A DNA stretch of 64,000 nt from Glaciihabitans sp. dw_435 (GCF_018449675.1 NZ_JAAVUZ010000009.1:1-64000); one strand, 5' to 3'. Positions 8,047 through 16,630 are shown, counted from the stretch's first letter. Numbers and translations: made by a program. The notes: generated by a model from the letters alone, not told the origin.

Positions 8047-9159
8047 GTGATCATCGGTGTCCCGAAGGAAATCAAGAACCACGAGTACCGGGTAGGCCTC
8101 ACGCCGTCCGGCGTCTTCGAACTCGTGCGCCGCGGTCACACGGTTGTCGTGGAGACCGGCGCCGGCCTCGGTGCTGCCATCACCGATGCGGAGTACGTCG
8201 CGGCCGGGGCATCCATTTCCGACGTCGACGGCGCGTGGGCAGCCGACATGGTCGTCAAGGTCAAGGAGCCGGTCGCCTCGGAGTACCCGCGCCTGCGCCG
8301 CGACCTGCTGCTCTTCACCTACCTGCACATCGCCGCCGACGAGGAACTCGTGGCTGCACTGCTGGCGGCGGGCACGACGTCCATCGCCTACGAGACAGTG
8401 CAGCTGGCGGATGGCACGCTGCCGCTGCTTGCCCCGATGAGCGAGGTTGCCGGCCGCCTCTCGGTCATGGTCGGCGCGTACCACCTGATGGGCGGACAGG
8501 GCGGACGCGGAGTACTGCTTGGCGGAGTTCCCGGGGTGCGTCCGGGCAAGGTCACCATCATCGGCGCCGGCATGGCCGGACAGAACGCCCTCAGCCAGGC
8601 ACTCGCGGCGGGGGCCGACGTGACGATCCTCGACCTGTCGATTGCGCGCCTGCGGTTCATCGATGACACTTTCGGCGGCCGCGCGAAGACCGTCATCTCG
8701 AACGCCTACGAGATCGAGAAGAGCGTGCTGGAGGCCGATCTCGTGATCGGAGCGGTGCTCGTTCCCGGCAAGAAGGCGCCCACGCTCGTGTCGCACGAAC
8801 TGGTGTCGCGCATGAAGCCCGGATCGGTGCTCGTCGACATCGCCATCGACCAGGGCGGATGCTTCGAGGACTCGCGTCCCACCACCCACGACGACCCGAC
8901 CTACCCGGTCGAGCAGTCCACGTTCTACTGCGTCGCGAACATGCCCGGCGGGGTGTCCGCGACGTCGACCGCCGCGCTCACCAACGCGACCCTGCCCTAC
9001 GTGGTGCAGCTCGCGACCCTCGGCTGGAAGGCAGCGGTGCAGCGCGATCCCGCGCTCTATAAGGCTGTGTCCACGGTCGACGGTGCACTGACCCACGCCG
9101 GCACGGCTGAGGCGTTCCCGGCGTTCGGATTTGCGGAAGCCTCGAGCTTCCTCGACTGA
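8047..9159 (+). CDS. ald: Alanine dehydrogenase
   Basis: 370 aa, the normal length. It interconverts L-alanine and pyruvate with NAD and releases ammonium. N-terminal signature [19 protein letters not shown]; catalytic region with Lys73 (VKVKEP) and His94 ([10 protein letters not shown]); NAD-binding glycine motif in [15 protein letters not shown]-terminal [19 protein letters not shown]. The GTG at 8047 follows AAGGAG. It is divergent to an Lrp-type regulator. Kynureninase of the neighbouring operon releases alanine, so this enzyme could drain that product. Confidence 0.97.
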   Translation: MIIGVPKEIKNHEYRVGLTPSGVFELVRRGHTVVVETGAGLGAAITDAEYVAAGASISDVDGAWAADMVVKVKEPVASEYPRLRRDLLLFTYLHIAADEELVAALLAAGTTSIAYETVQLADGTLPLLAPMSEVAGRLSVMVGAYHLMGGQGGRGVLLGGVPGVRPGKVTIIGAGMAGQNALSQALAAGADVTILDLSIARLRFIDDTFGGRAKTVISNAYEIEKSVLEADLVIGAVLVPGKKAPTLVSHELVSRMKPGSVLVDIAIDQGGCFEDSRPTTHDDPTYPVEQSTFYCVANMPGGVSATSTAALTNATLPYVVQLATLGWKAAVQRDPALYKAVSTVDGALTHAGTAEAFPAFGFAEASSFLD

Positions 9160-9179
9160 GGGCTGGCGCCGGGTCGGCG

Positions 9180-9274
9180 TCAGCGCGAGGTTAGCGCGGC
9201 GAGGACGTCAGCGTGGGTCCCGGCCAGGCCCGAGTGGCGGTCAGCGTGGTGAGGTCAACGCGGCGAGGTCAACG
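9180..9274. repeat. Cluster of five GTCA(G/A)CG repeats between convergent genes
   Basis: GTCAGCG at 9180, 9207 and 9240 and GTCAACG at 9254 and 9268, with similar GCGAGG filler between them. The cluster spans the gap between ald and the convergent PaaX-type gene and covers the last codons of the latter. It looks like degenerate tandem duplication; no function is evident. Confidence 0.45.
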
Positions 9275-10088
9275 TTTCTACATGCGCCCACGCGTCGTCG
9301 GCATAGCGCTGCGTGAGCTCGCCGAAGACGCGGGTGCTGTCGGATCCGGGCCACTCGGCGGGCAACAGGTCCGCCGGCAGTCCGGGATCGAGATACGGGA
9401 TGACCCGCCAGCTGTCGACACCGCGGATGTACCGGGAAAACGCCGCCGCCGGGTCGACCAGGTCTGTGGTGACCAGCGGGTCGAGCGTGATAAGGAACTC
9501 CCGGTGCATCCGCTCGAGTGAATCCAGGTCCCACCACTGCGCGATCGCGTCCCGCAGCTCGCCACTGACGCGGGGCCGATCCGTGCGGAAGACGGTGGCA
9601 TGCTCGCGCAGTCGGAGGTCGTCGAGGATGTCGTCGACCTCGGCGCTGAGGTAGTCGGGGCAGATCCAGAGGGCGGGCGAGACGGTGCCGCAGCCGATCC
9701 AGTGCAGGCGGCGGCGCAGCTGATGACGGACGGCCCGCGACTCCTCGGGGATCGAGAACGAGACGAGGCACCACGGGTCATCCGATCGCATGCTGCGCGC
9801 GGCATAGATGCGGCGGTCGCCCTTCTCCAGCATGCCCGCGGCCTGCGGGTTGAGCTCGTAGCCGGCGACGCGGTCGACCGTTTTCGGCAGCAGCAGGTCC
9901 TTCTTCACCAGGCGGGTGACCGCGGTGCGGGTGCGGGCGGCGGGGGTGTCGAGCTGCTCCATGAGGGCGATGAGGGTCGCGACCGACACCCAGCCGCCGA
10001 CCCGCCGCAGGTACAGGCCGACGATCGTGCGCAGCAGCGACGTTGTGCTCCCGGGACGGGAGTCCATGTCGTCGAGGATGGCACTCAC
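9255..10088 (-). CDS. PaaX-family transcriptional regulator
   Basis: 277 aa. An N-terminal winged HTH (LLRTIVGLYLRRVGGWVSVATLIALMEQL, then RTAVTRLVKKDLL) is followed by the PaaX central domain (DDPWCLVSFSIPEESRAVRHQLRRRLHWIGCGTVSPALWICP) and a C-terminal domain. PaaX proteins usually repress aromatic-acid degradation in response to a CoA thioester. Here the gene is the last of the kynurenine operon, its GTG at 10088 overlapping the kynureninase stop as GTGA, so it probably senses a tryptophan-degradation product such as anthranilate or its CoA ester. That ligand is inference. Confidence 0.88.
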   Translation of the reverse strand: MSAILDDMDSRPGSTTSLLRTIVGLYLRRVGGWVSVATLIALMEQLDTPAARTRTAVTRLVKKDLLLPKTVDRVAGYELNPQAAGMLEKGDRRIYAARSMRSDDPWCLVSFSIPEESRAVRHQLRRRLHWIGCGTVSPALWICPDYLSAEVDDILDDLRLREHATVFRTDRPRVSGELRDAIAQWWDLDSLERMHREFLITLDPLVTTDLVDPAAAFSRYIRGVDSWRVIPYLDPGLPADLLPAEWPGSDSTRVFGELTQRYADDAWAHVETLTSPR

Positions 10089-11425
10089 GGGGTCGGGGTG
10101 GCGGTGGGGTTGGCGGTCGGCACGGCGGGGGTGGTCGCGAGATCGGGGGTGGTCGCGACGTCGGCGAGCAGCGCGTCGCGGATGGCGAACACCCCCAGCT
10201 CGACCTCGGCGAAGGTGGTGCTCAGCGGTGACAGCCCAATTCGAATGCTCGACGGATTGCGGAAGTCGGGGATCGTGCCCTGCTCCCACAGCGCCGCGAC
10301 CACACGAGCGAACGACGGATGACTGATGGTGACGTGACTGCCCCGCTCGGCGTGATCCCGCGGCGTGCCCACGGTGACCCCGTGCGGCAGCAGCAGCTCA
10401 TCGACGAGCGCCAATGCGAAGTCGGTGAGGGCGAGGGACTTCTCGCGGATGGCGGTCATGCCGGCCGTTTCGATGAGGTCGAGCATGTCCTGCATGGCGA
10501 GCATGCCCAACACTGACGGCGTGCCACTGATGAACCGGCGCATCGAGTCGGCCGGCGTGAACTTCTCCACCATGCCGAAGACATCGCTTGCACCCATCCA
10601 GCCCCAGATGGGCTGCTCGATGGACGTCTGCAGGGCGCGGGCGACATAGCCGAAGGCCGGGGATCCCGGGCCGCCGTTCAGGTACTTGTAGGTGCAGCCG
10701 ACGGCGAGGTCGACGCCCCACTCATCGAGCTGCATGGGCACCGAGCCGACGGAATGGCAGAGGTCCCACAGCACGAGCGCACCGACGTCGTGGGCTGCCG
10801 TGGTGATGGCGCGCATGTCGGCGATGTAGCCCGAGCGATACGAGACATGGCTCAGCACGAGCACGGCGGTGGTCTCTGTCACGACCTCCCGCACCTGCGC
10901 CTCGGTTGCACCCCGGGTCTTGTCGACGTGGATCCAGCGGATGGTGAGGCCGCGCTCCTTGGCGATTCCCTCCAGCACGAACCGGTCGGTCGGGAAGTTA
11001 TCGTCATCGATCACGATCTCGGACCTACCCGGACGGGCATCGACGGCCGCACGCACGAGCTTGTACAACATGACGGTGGTGGAGTCGGCAACGACGGTCT
11101 GCCCTCCGGCTGCACCGAGCGTCAGGGATCCGATGCGGTCACCCAGGGTGAGCGGCAGCTCGAACCATCCCTCGTCCCACGAGCGGATCAGTCGGTCGCC
11201 CCACGCGTGCTGCACGACGTCCGCAAAACGGGCGGCGGTGGCGGCCACCGGACGCCCGAGCGAATTGCCGTCGAGATACGACAGGACGTCGTCGCTCGGG
11301 ATGAACCGGGCAGGGTATTCGCGGAGCGGATCGGCCGCGTCGAGCTGGGCTGCGGAGGGAGTGGGGGCGTGCTTGCCGGCGCCGGGCTGAGCGGGGGTGG
11401 AGTGGGCGGAGGTGGGAGTTGTCAT
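10085..11425 (-). CDS. kynU: Kynureninase
   Basis: 446 aa PLP enzyme that cleaves L-kynurenine to anthranilate and L-alanine. Family features: LDGNSLGRP near the N-terminus, FPTDRF, SHVSYRSGY, LWDLCHSVG and the PLP-lysine segment GCTYKYLNGGPGSP. A Pro/Thr/Ala-rich leader of about 30 residues and a similar low-complexity tail (after residue 425) flank the catalytic core. The ATG at 11425 overlaps the amidohydrolase stop as ATGA. No kynurenine 3-monooxygenase gene is in the window, so the route is probably the anthranilate branch. Confidence 0.97.
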   Translation of the reverse strand: MTTPTSAHSTPAQPGAGKHAPTPSAAQLDAADPLREYPARFIPSDDVLSYLDGNSLGRPVAATAARFADVVQHAWGDRLIRSWDEGWFELPLTLGDRIGSLTLGAAGGQTVVADSTTVMLYKLVRAAVDARPGRSEIVIDDDNFPTDRFVLEGIAKERGLTIRWIHVDKTRGATEAQVREVVTETTAVLVLSHVSYRSGYIADMRAITTAAHDVGALVLWDLCHSVGSVPMQLDEWGVDLAVGCTYKYLNGGPGSPAFGYVARALQTSIEQPIWGWMGASDVFGMVEKFTPADSMRRFISGTPSVLGMLAMQDMLDLIETAGMTAIREKSLALTDFALALVDELLLPHGVTVGTPRDHAERGSHVTISHPSFARVVAALWEQGTIPDFRNPSSIRIGLSPLSTTFAEVELGVFAIRDALLADVATTPDLATTPAVPTANPTATPTP

Positions 11426-12450
11426 GCGAAGAGTTCCTTCAGGGAGGCGACGGCGAGCACGGTCGAGGACGCGAACCAGCTCGCTGTGGCGGCGGGGTCG
11501 GTGCTGATGTTGGGGATCCAGGAGATGCGGGTGTCGAGGGAAGTTACGTCGGGGACCACCGCAGCGGCGATGCCAGCGGCATCGAGTCCGGCCGCCGCGA
11601 GGCCCACGAGCTCACGCTCGTTGAGCCCGGTAGGGAGCGGTCCGTTGCCGAGGTCGGTTCCATAGAGCACGCGTCCACCGGCGGCAACGAAACGGGTGAG
11701 GTTGTCCAGCGCGGTGGCGTAGTCGGCGCCGTAGTCGCCGTAGCCGTGGATGTCGAGCGTGCTCGTGATGGCCAGGGTGGCGGCGAGGTGCGCGACATCG
11801 TCGTCCGAGAGTCGTTCGGTCCAGGGGGTGTGGGCAAGGGTGTCCACACCGCTGCGGGCCGCGCGCTGTGCCTGCCCGGGACCCTCCGCGTGGGCGACCA
11901 CCGGTAGCCCGACGGCGTGGGCCTGCGTCACGACGGCGGCGAGCATGCCGTCGTCCCAGACGGGACCGGCGTTGCTGTTGAGCGTGATCTTGATGCGCGT
12001 CGCCCCGAGGCCGCGAAGCTCTCCGATCGCGGCGCCACTCTGCTGCGGGGTCGCCACTTCCCGGAGCGACGATCGCGGTGCCCACGAGCGATCACTCGGG
12101 TATCCGCCGGGCGCTGTCAGAAATGCCCCCGCGAACTCGATGGCGACGGCCGAGGCATCCACCCGTCCCCTGTCGCGCAGCGCAACGATCGATTCGGGAT
12201 CCCCGCCGAGATCCACCACGCGGGCGATGCCGCCGGCGACGAGAAGGTCGGGGTCAATGAGGCCGAGATGCACGTGCGAGTCGGTGAAGCCACCGAAGAT
12301 CGTGCCCGGCACGTGGAACGTCGGTCGTTCGGTCGCGGCGGCGAGGGGTGCGACCCAGTCGAGCCGGTTACCGTCGATCCGCAGGAGACTTGCGCCGCGC
12401 CATCCGCCCAGCCACACCTCGTCGGCGGAGACGAAGACCGCTGCGCTCAC
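11422..12450 (-). CDS. Amidohydrolase-superfamily protein in the kynurenine-formamidase position
   Basis: 342 aa. Metal-dependent TIM-barrel hydrolase motifs: HxH at His59/His61 (TDSHVHLGL), a candidate bridging Lys154 (TRIKITLNS), His187 (VVAHAEG), His207 (TLAHTPW) and Asp266 (LYGTDLG). It sits between tryptophan 2,3-dioxygenase and kynureninase with GTGA and ATGA overlaps on its two sides. The missing step between these enzymes is deformylation of N-formylkynurenine, normally done by KynB or an alpha/beta-hydrolase, neither of which is present in the window. I infer it is the formamidase; the sequence alone shows only the superfamily. It could instead act on another amide. Confidence 0.8.
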   Translation of the reverse strand: MSAAVFVSADEVWLGGWRGASLLRIDGNRLDWVAPLAAATERPTFHVPGTIFGGFTDSHVHLGLIDPDLLVAGGIARVVDLGGDPESIVALRDRGRVDASAVAIEFAGAFLTAPGGYPSDRSWAPRSSLREVATPQQSGAAIGELRGLGATRIKITLNSNAGPVWDDGMLAAVVTQAHAVGLPVVAHAEGPGQAQRAARSGVDTLAHTPWTERLSDDDVAHLAATLAITSTLDIHGYGDYGADYATALDNLTRFVAAGGRVLYGTDLGNGPLPTGLNERELVGLAAAGLDAAGIAAAVVPDVTSLDTRISWIPNISTDPAATASWFASSTVLAVASLKELFA

Positions 12451-13307
12451 GCACCAATCTCCGTTCGCACGGCGAAGAGCTCGGGGAAGAAGGTGAGGCT
12501 CAGGGCGCGCTGCAGGAAGTCGACACCGCTGGACCCACCGGTACCGGTCTTCATTCCGATCGTGCGCTGCACCGTGCGCAGGTGGCGGAAGCGCCAGAAC
12601 TGGAAGTTGTCTTCGAGGTCGACGAGCTCCTCGCAGGCCTCGTAGACACGCCAGTTGTCGCCCGTCGACTCGTAGATGCCCTTAAAGATCGGCAGCAGCT
12701 CGGGGTCGAGGACCCACGCCTTCGTCACGTCGCGGGTGAGGATGCGCTCGGGGATCGGGTACCCATGCCGGGCGAGGTACCGCAAAAACTCGTCGTACAC
12801 GCTCGGCTCGTCGAGGAGGTCCTGCAGCACCTGGCGCGCCTCGGGGTCACTGTCGAACACCCTGAGCATCTTCGCGTTCTTGTTGCCGAGGATGAACTCG
12901 ACCGCACGATACTGGTGCGACTGAAAGCCCGAGGAGTTCGCCAGGAAGTCCCGGAACTCGGAGTACTCGGTCGGGGTGAGCGTCGCCAGGACCGACCACT
13001 GCTGAGTCATCGTCTCCTGGATGTGCTTGACCCGGGCAATGCGCTTTAGCGCGGTGCCGATGTCGTCATCCCGCATCAGATCGCGGGCGGACCGCAGCTC
13101 GTGCAGCAGCAGCTTGATCCAGAGTTCGCTGGTCTGGTGCTGAATGATGAACAGCATCTCATCGTGGTGCACGGGGTCACTCACGGGGCGCTGCAGGCTG
13201 AGCAGCTCGGGCAGCGCGAGGTACGAGCCGTAGTTCATCCGCTTCGAAAAGTCGGTGACGATGCCGTCTTCGAGCGGCCGCGTGTTGTCCTCGATGCCCA
13301 CGAGCAC
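12447..13307 (-). CDS. kynA: Tryptophan 2,3-dioxygenase
   Basis: 286 aa haem dioxygenase that opens the indole ring of L-tryptophan to give N-formylkynurenine. Signatures: NYGSYLALPELLSLQ, HHDEMLFIIQHQTSELWIKLLLHEL (His and Arg region near the haem), FRDFLANSSGFQSHQYR and the C-terminal RFRHLRTVQRTIGMKTGTGGSSGV with the proximal His and substrate-binding loop. The GTG at 13307 has AGGA upstream. First gene of the kyn operon, with a good promoter 21-49 bases upstream. Confidence 0.97.
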   Translation of the reverse strand: MLVGIEDNTRPLEDGIVTDFSKRMNYGSYLALPELLSLQRPVSDPVHHDEMLFIIQHQTSELWIKLLLHELRSARDLMRDDDIGTALKRIARVKHIQETMTQQWSVLATLTPTEYSEFRDFLANSSGFQSHQYRAVEFILGNKNAKMLRVFDSDPEARQVLQDLLDEPSVYDEFLRYLARHGYPIPERILTRDVTKAWVLDPELLPIFKGIYESTGDNWRVYEACEELVDLEDNFQFWRFRHLRTVQRTIGMKTGTGGSSGVDFLQRALSLTFFPELFAVRTEIGA

Positions 13308-13327
13308 CCCCGTTTCCTGTTGGAGTC

Positions 13328-13356
13328 AGGTTACGCGGATGCGACGAGCGTCACAA
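13328..13356 (-). promoter_or_regulatory. Candidate promoter of the kynurenine operon
   Basis: On the minus strand TTGTGA (13351-13356) and TAACCT (13328-13333) are separated by exactly 17 bases, a good match to a primary-sigma promoter. Transcription would start near 13321, 14 bases before the kynA GTG. The -35 box abuts the stop of the upstream gene. Confidence 0.6.
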
Positions 13357-13755
13357 CTATGAAATAGTGGATGCCCCGGCCGGAGCGATCTCCACACAGA
13401 CGCTCACGTGGTCGGTGTCGTGGATACGGAAGTTTTCGACGAGGGACAGGTGGTTCGTGGCATCCACTTCAATGGTGCTCGCACTCGACCCGGAGACGAC
13501 CGCTCCCCCATCGACCATAACGTGCACGAACTGCACCTCGAGAAGGTCACCGACACGGGTACCGACCATGCGCCCGAAGGTGACGGTGTCACCCTCGTAG
13601 TCGCCCCAGATGACGCCATCTTGCTCGCTGTAGCGGAACAGCGAGGGCGACTCCTCGTTGACCGCGCTGGCGGTGGAGGACTTGAGGATGAAGCGACGTC
13701 CGTCGAGGCTGGGGGTCTGGGGGTGCGCCTCGGGGGACGCGGTCGGTGTAAGCAC
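13357..13755 (-). CDS. Small uncharacterised protein (about 132 aa)
   Basis: The core from GRRFILKSS through FRYSEQDGVIWGDYEGDTVTFGRMVGTRVGDLLEVQFVHV resembles a family of small beta-rich proteins sometimes loosely labelled N-acetylglutamate synthase-like; I do not trust that functional name. The end VSVCVEIAPAG has no motif I recognise. The start is unclear: GTG at 13755 is chosen, while TTG at 13791 would add 12 residues; neither has a clear ribosome-binding site. It lies between the ornithine aminotransferase and kyn operons on the same strand. Confidence 0.55.
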   Translation of the reverse strand: MLTPTASPEAHPQTPSLDGRRFILKSSTASAVNEESPSLFRYSEQDGVIWGDYEGDTVTFGRMVGTRVGDLLEVQFVHVMVDGGAVVSGSSASTIEVDATNHLSLVENFRIHDTDHVSVCVEIAPAGASTIS

Positions 13756-13905
13756 GGCTTCGAGTATGCGGTGCGCTTCCGGGGCGCGCAAACGACCGTT
13801 CTATGTGTCTTACTGCACAGCGCGACTGCGGCCCTGATCTGGACAAACCGTCGTTCGCGCCGCGAGGGCACACGCAGGTTTTCCAGACGACGACCCCCGC
13901 GGCGG

Positions 13906-15132
13906 TTACGCCCGCAGGTCGTCCAGGACCGCCGACAGCTGCTCGACCGCGAATTCGAGATCAGATTCGGATGCCACGATGGGCGGCGCAAACCGGATCG
14001 TGGAGCCATGCGTGTCCTTGACCAGAACGCCGCGCTGCATGAGCCGCTCGCAGACCTCGCGTCCCGTGGCGAGCGCCGGATCGATGTCCACGCCGACCCA
14101 GAGGCCGGCACCGCGGATTCCGACGACGCCGCGTCCGATCAGGCTGGTGAGACCCCGCTGCAGGTACTCACCCAGCACCCGGGCACGCTCCTGCATCTCG
14201 CCGGTGGCGAGCAGGGCCACCACGGCGGATCCGACCGCGGCGGCCAGCGGGTTACCGCCGAACGTCGAGCCGTGCTCGCCGGGGCGCAGAACGCCGAGGA
14301 TGTCCTTGTTGCCGACGACCGCGCTCACCGGCACGATGCCACCGCCGAGCGCCTTACCCAGCAGGTACAGGTCGGGCACGACTCCCACGTTGTCGCACTG
14401 GAACGTTGCCCCGGTGCGACCGAGACCCGACTGGATCTCGTCGGCGATGAACAGCACGTTGTGACGCGTGGTGATCTCCCGCACGGCAGGCAGGTAGTCC
14501 GCGGGCGGCACGACGATGCCGGCCTCGCCCTGGATCGGCTCGATGAGCACGGCAACCGTGGTCTCGTCGATGGCCGCCTCGAGGGCAGCGGCATCCCCGT
14601 AGGGAACGCTCACGAACCCGGGCGTGAACGGACCGAAGTCCGCGCGGGCCTGTTCGTCGTTCGAGAAGCTGATGATGGTGGTGGTGCGCCCGTGGAAGTT
14701 GCCGTCCGCGACGATGATGGTTGCCCTGTTCTGCGGAACACCCTTGACCCGGTATCCCCAGGCGCGGGCGATCTTGATGCCCGACTCCACGGCCTCGGCG
14801 CCCGTGTTCATCGGCAGCACCATGTCCTTGTTGGCGAGCTTCGCGAGCGCCGTGACGAACGGGCCGAGCTGGTCGTTGTGGAACGCGCGGCTGGTCAGCG
14901 TGATCCGGTCAAGCTGCGCCTTCGCCGCGGCGATCAGGGCGGGGTGGCCGTGCCCAAAGTTCACCGCGGAGTAGGCAGCCAGGCAGTCGAGGTACTTGCG
15001 CCCCGTGACATCCGTCACCCAGGCTCCGTGTCCGGACTCGACCACCACCTCGAGAGGGTGGTAGTTGTGAGCGGCGTGCAGGTTTTCCTGGTCGAGATAG
15101 GTGGATGCCACGGACTCGGTCACGGCGCTCAT
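13906..15132 (-). CDS. rocD: Ornithine aminotransferase
   Basis: 408 aa class-III PLP aminotransferase converting ornithine plus 2-oxoglutarate to glutamate-5-semialdehyde plus glutamate. Features: NYHPLEVVVESGHGAWVTDVTGRKYLD, NTGAEAVESGIKIAR, GNFHGRT, IEPIQGEAGI, ADEIQSGLGRTG, and the PLP lysine in LLGKALGGG. These are diagnostic for OAT rather than other class-III enzymes. The ATG at 15132 forms an ATGA overlap with the upstream arginine-hydrolase-like gene. Its product feeds the P5C dehydrogenase half of PutA. Confidence 0.96.
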   Translation of the reverse strand: MSAVTESVASTYLDQENLHAAHNYHPLEVVVESGHGAWVTDVTGRKYLDCLAAYSAVNFGHGHPALIAAAKAQLDRITLTSRAFHNDQLGPFVTALAKLANKDMVLPMNTGAEAVESGIKIARAWGYRVKGVPQNRATIIVADGNFHGRTTTIISFSNDEQARADFGPFTPGFVSVPYGDAAALEAAIDETTVAVLIEPIQGEAGIVVPPADYLPAVREITTRHNVLFIADEIQSGLGRTGATFQCDNVGVVPDLYLLGKALGGGIVPVSAVVGNKDILGVLRPGEHGSTFGGNPLAAAVGSAVVALLATGEMQERARVLGEYLQRGLTSLIGRGVVGIRGAGLWVGVDIDPALATGREVCERLMQRGVLVKDTHGSTIRFAPPIVASESDLEFAVEQLSAVLDDLRA

Positions 15133-15983
15133 GACCGGAGCTCCAACGTGCAGCACTTGACGCCGCCGCCGCCGAGCAGAAGCTCGGACAGGTCGACGCC
15201 GATCGGGTTGTAGCCGCGCTCACGCAACTGGCGCTCGAAGTCGACGGCCCGGGAAGCGATGACCACGTTGTAGCCGTCGCTGAACGAGTTGAGGCCGAGC
15301 ACAGCGGCATCCGTTTCCGTCACGATGATGGCGTCGGGGTAGCGCTCCTCGAGGATCGCGAGGCTCGCGGCGCTGAACGCGGACGGCAGGTAGGCGATGT
15401 TGGGGTTCTCGTATCCGGGCGCGGGGTCGAGCACGGCGACGGCGGTATCGAGGTGGTAGAAACTCGGGTTGACGAGCTCAAGCGTGATGACGTCGCGGCC
15501 GTAAATCTCGGCCATCTCGGTGTGGCTGTCGGAGGCGCTGCGGAAACCGGTGCCCGCGAGAATCACGTCGCCGACGAGCAGGAAGTCGCCCTCGCCCTCG
15601 TTGATGTTCTTGGGGACGCGAACGTCGAAGCCGTTGTCACCGAACCAGGTCATGTATGCCGGGCCCTCGGGCTGGCGCTCGGGGTGGGTGAAGCTCGCGC
15701 CGTAGGCGATGCCGTCGAGCACGAATCCGCCGTTGGCCGCGTAGACCATGTCGGGCAGGCCGTCGATGGGGTCGACCAGCTTCACGTCGAAGCCGAGGCC
15801 GACGTAGGTGTCGTACAGCACCTGCCACTGCTGCACGGCGAGGGAGGTGTCGGTGGGCAGCGCGGGGTCCATCCACGGGTTGATGCGATACACCACCGTG
15901 AAGTAATCGGGGCGGCACATCAGCACCGTGCGCTTGCTGGGTAGGCGTGTGGGCGCGGCGGGAACGGTGTCGGTGAGCGTCAT
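15129..15983 (-). CDS. DDAH/arginine-dihydrolase-like guanidino hydrolase
   Basis: 284 aa of the amidinotransferase superfamily. Motifs: RPDYFTVVYRINPWMD, MVYAANGGFV, EGEGDF, SFYHLDTAV (catalytic His) and C-terminal GGGVKCCT with nucleophile Cys277. Annotated relatives are called dimethylarginine dimethylaminohydrolases. However, the AANGG segment has Asn where deiminases usually carry Asp, as in arginine dihydrolases that turn arginine straight into ornithine. Coupling to rocD by an ATGA overlap favours ornithine as product; this is inference. The order regulator/hydrolase/rocD resembles Rv2324-Rv2323c-rocD of Mycobacterium tuberculosis. Confidence 0.85.
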   Translation of the reverse strand: MTLTDTVPAAPTRLPSKRTVLMCRPDYFTVVYRINPWMDPALPTDTSLAVQQWQVLYDTYVGLGFDVKLVDPIDGLPDMVYAANGGFVLDGIAYGASFTHPERQPEGPAYMTWFGDNGFDVRVPKNINEGEGDFLLVGDVILAGTGFRSASDSHTEMAEIYGRDVITLELVNPSFYHLDTAVAVLDPAPGYENPNIAYLPSAFSAASLAILEERYPDAIIVTETDAAVLGLNSFSDGYNVVIASRAVDFERQLRERGYNPIGVDLSELLLGGGGVKCCTLELRS

Positions 15984-16013
15984 GCACCCAGTGTTTCACG
16001 CACCTATCGACAG

Positions 16014-16039
16014 TTAATCGCCACATTGCGCATTTAATC
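16014..16039. promoter_or_regulatory. Direct repeat TTAATC, 20 bases apart
   Basis: TTAATC at 16014-16019 and 16034-16039 lies in the 103-base divergent region between the arginine-hydrolase gene and an Lrp/AsnC regulator. Spacing of two helical turns would place both copies on one DNA face, fitting a multimeric Lrp-type protein. Confidence 0.4.
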
Positions 16040-16086
16040 TTCGGATGTCCCGGGGTTGGCGCAACTTTTCACCGTAAGCTACCCGC

Positions 16087-16524
16087 ATGGACAGTCTTGA
16101 CTACGGAATCATCGACCTGTTGCGCAAAAACGCCCGGGCGGGCTACGGCGATATTGGTGAGGTCATCGGCCTCTCCGCGTCCGCCGTCAAGCGCCGCGTG
16201 GACAGGCTGGTCGCCGACGGCGTCATCCGTGGCTTCACTATCCAGGTGGACCCGGCCGTCGACGGCATGGCGACCGAGGCCTACGTCGAACTCTTCTGCC
16301 GGGGTACCGTCGCTCCCGACGAGCTCCGTCGAATCCTGTCGGGCATTCCCGAGGTCGTCGACGCGGGCACCGTCACGGGATCGGCCGACGCCATCGTGCA
16401 CATGCGCTCACGGGACATCCCCTCGCTCGAAAACGCGCTCGAGCGCGTGCGGGTGGCCCCCAATGTCGATCACACCCGCAGCGCGATCGTGCTGTCGCGG
16501 TTGATCCACCGCACGCACGACTAG
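16087..16524 (+). CDS. Lrp/AsnC-family regulator divergent to the arginine/ornithine operon
   Basis: 145 aa. N-terminal HTH (LDYGIIDLLRKNARAGYGDIGEVIGLSASAVKRRVDRL) and a RAM domain (VVDAGTVTGSADAIVHMRSRD). The ATG at 16087 begins right at the family N-terminus; no strong ribosome-binding site precedes it. Divergent placement next to the hydrolase-rocD pair implies local control, probably by arginine or ornithine (inferred). Third Lrp-type regulator in 10 kb, each facing a catabolic or transport unit. Confidence 0.92.
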   Translation: MDSLDYGIIDLLRKNARAGYGDIGEVIGLSASAVKRRVDRLVADGVIRGFTIQVDPAVDGMATEAYVELFCRGTVAPDELRRILSGIPEVVDAGTVTGSADAIVHMRSRDIPSLENALERVRVAPNVDHTRSAIVLSRLIHRTHD

Positions 16525-16589
16525 CTGTACAACTAGCGGTGCTGCCGCCGCGCGCACGACCAGGGCGCCGCCGCCGCGCGTCGAAAGCG

Positions 16590-16630
16590 CAAACTTTGTC
16601 GTTGCGGGCGCCCAATCACGACAAACTTTG
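16590..16630. repeat. CAAACTTTG direct repeat enclosing a TTTGTCGT inverted repeat
   Basis: CAAACTTTG occurs at 16590-16598 and 16622-16630; nested with it, TTTGTCGT (16595-16602) and ACGACAAA (16618-16625) form an 8-bp inverted repeat around a GC-rich 15-base centre. It lies in the 261-base gene-free stretch 16525-16785, whose remainder is only very GC-rich sequence. Possibly a small dispersed repeat or terminator-like element. Confidence 0.5.

Noticed and set aside
13408-15213. 601-residue plus-strand open frame opposite rocD
   Set aside because: Antisense shadow of high-GC coding sequence; the minus strand encodes a clear ornithine aminotransferase.
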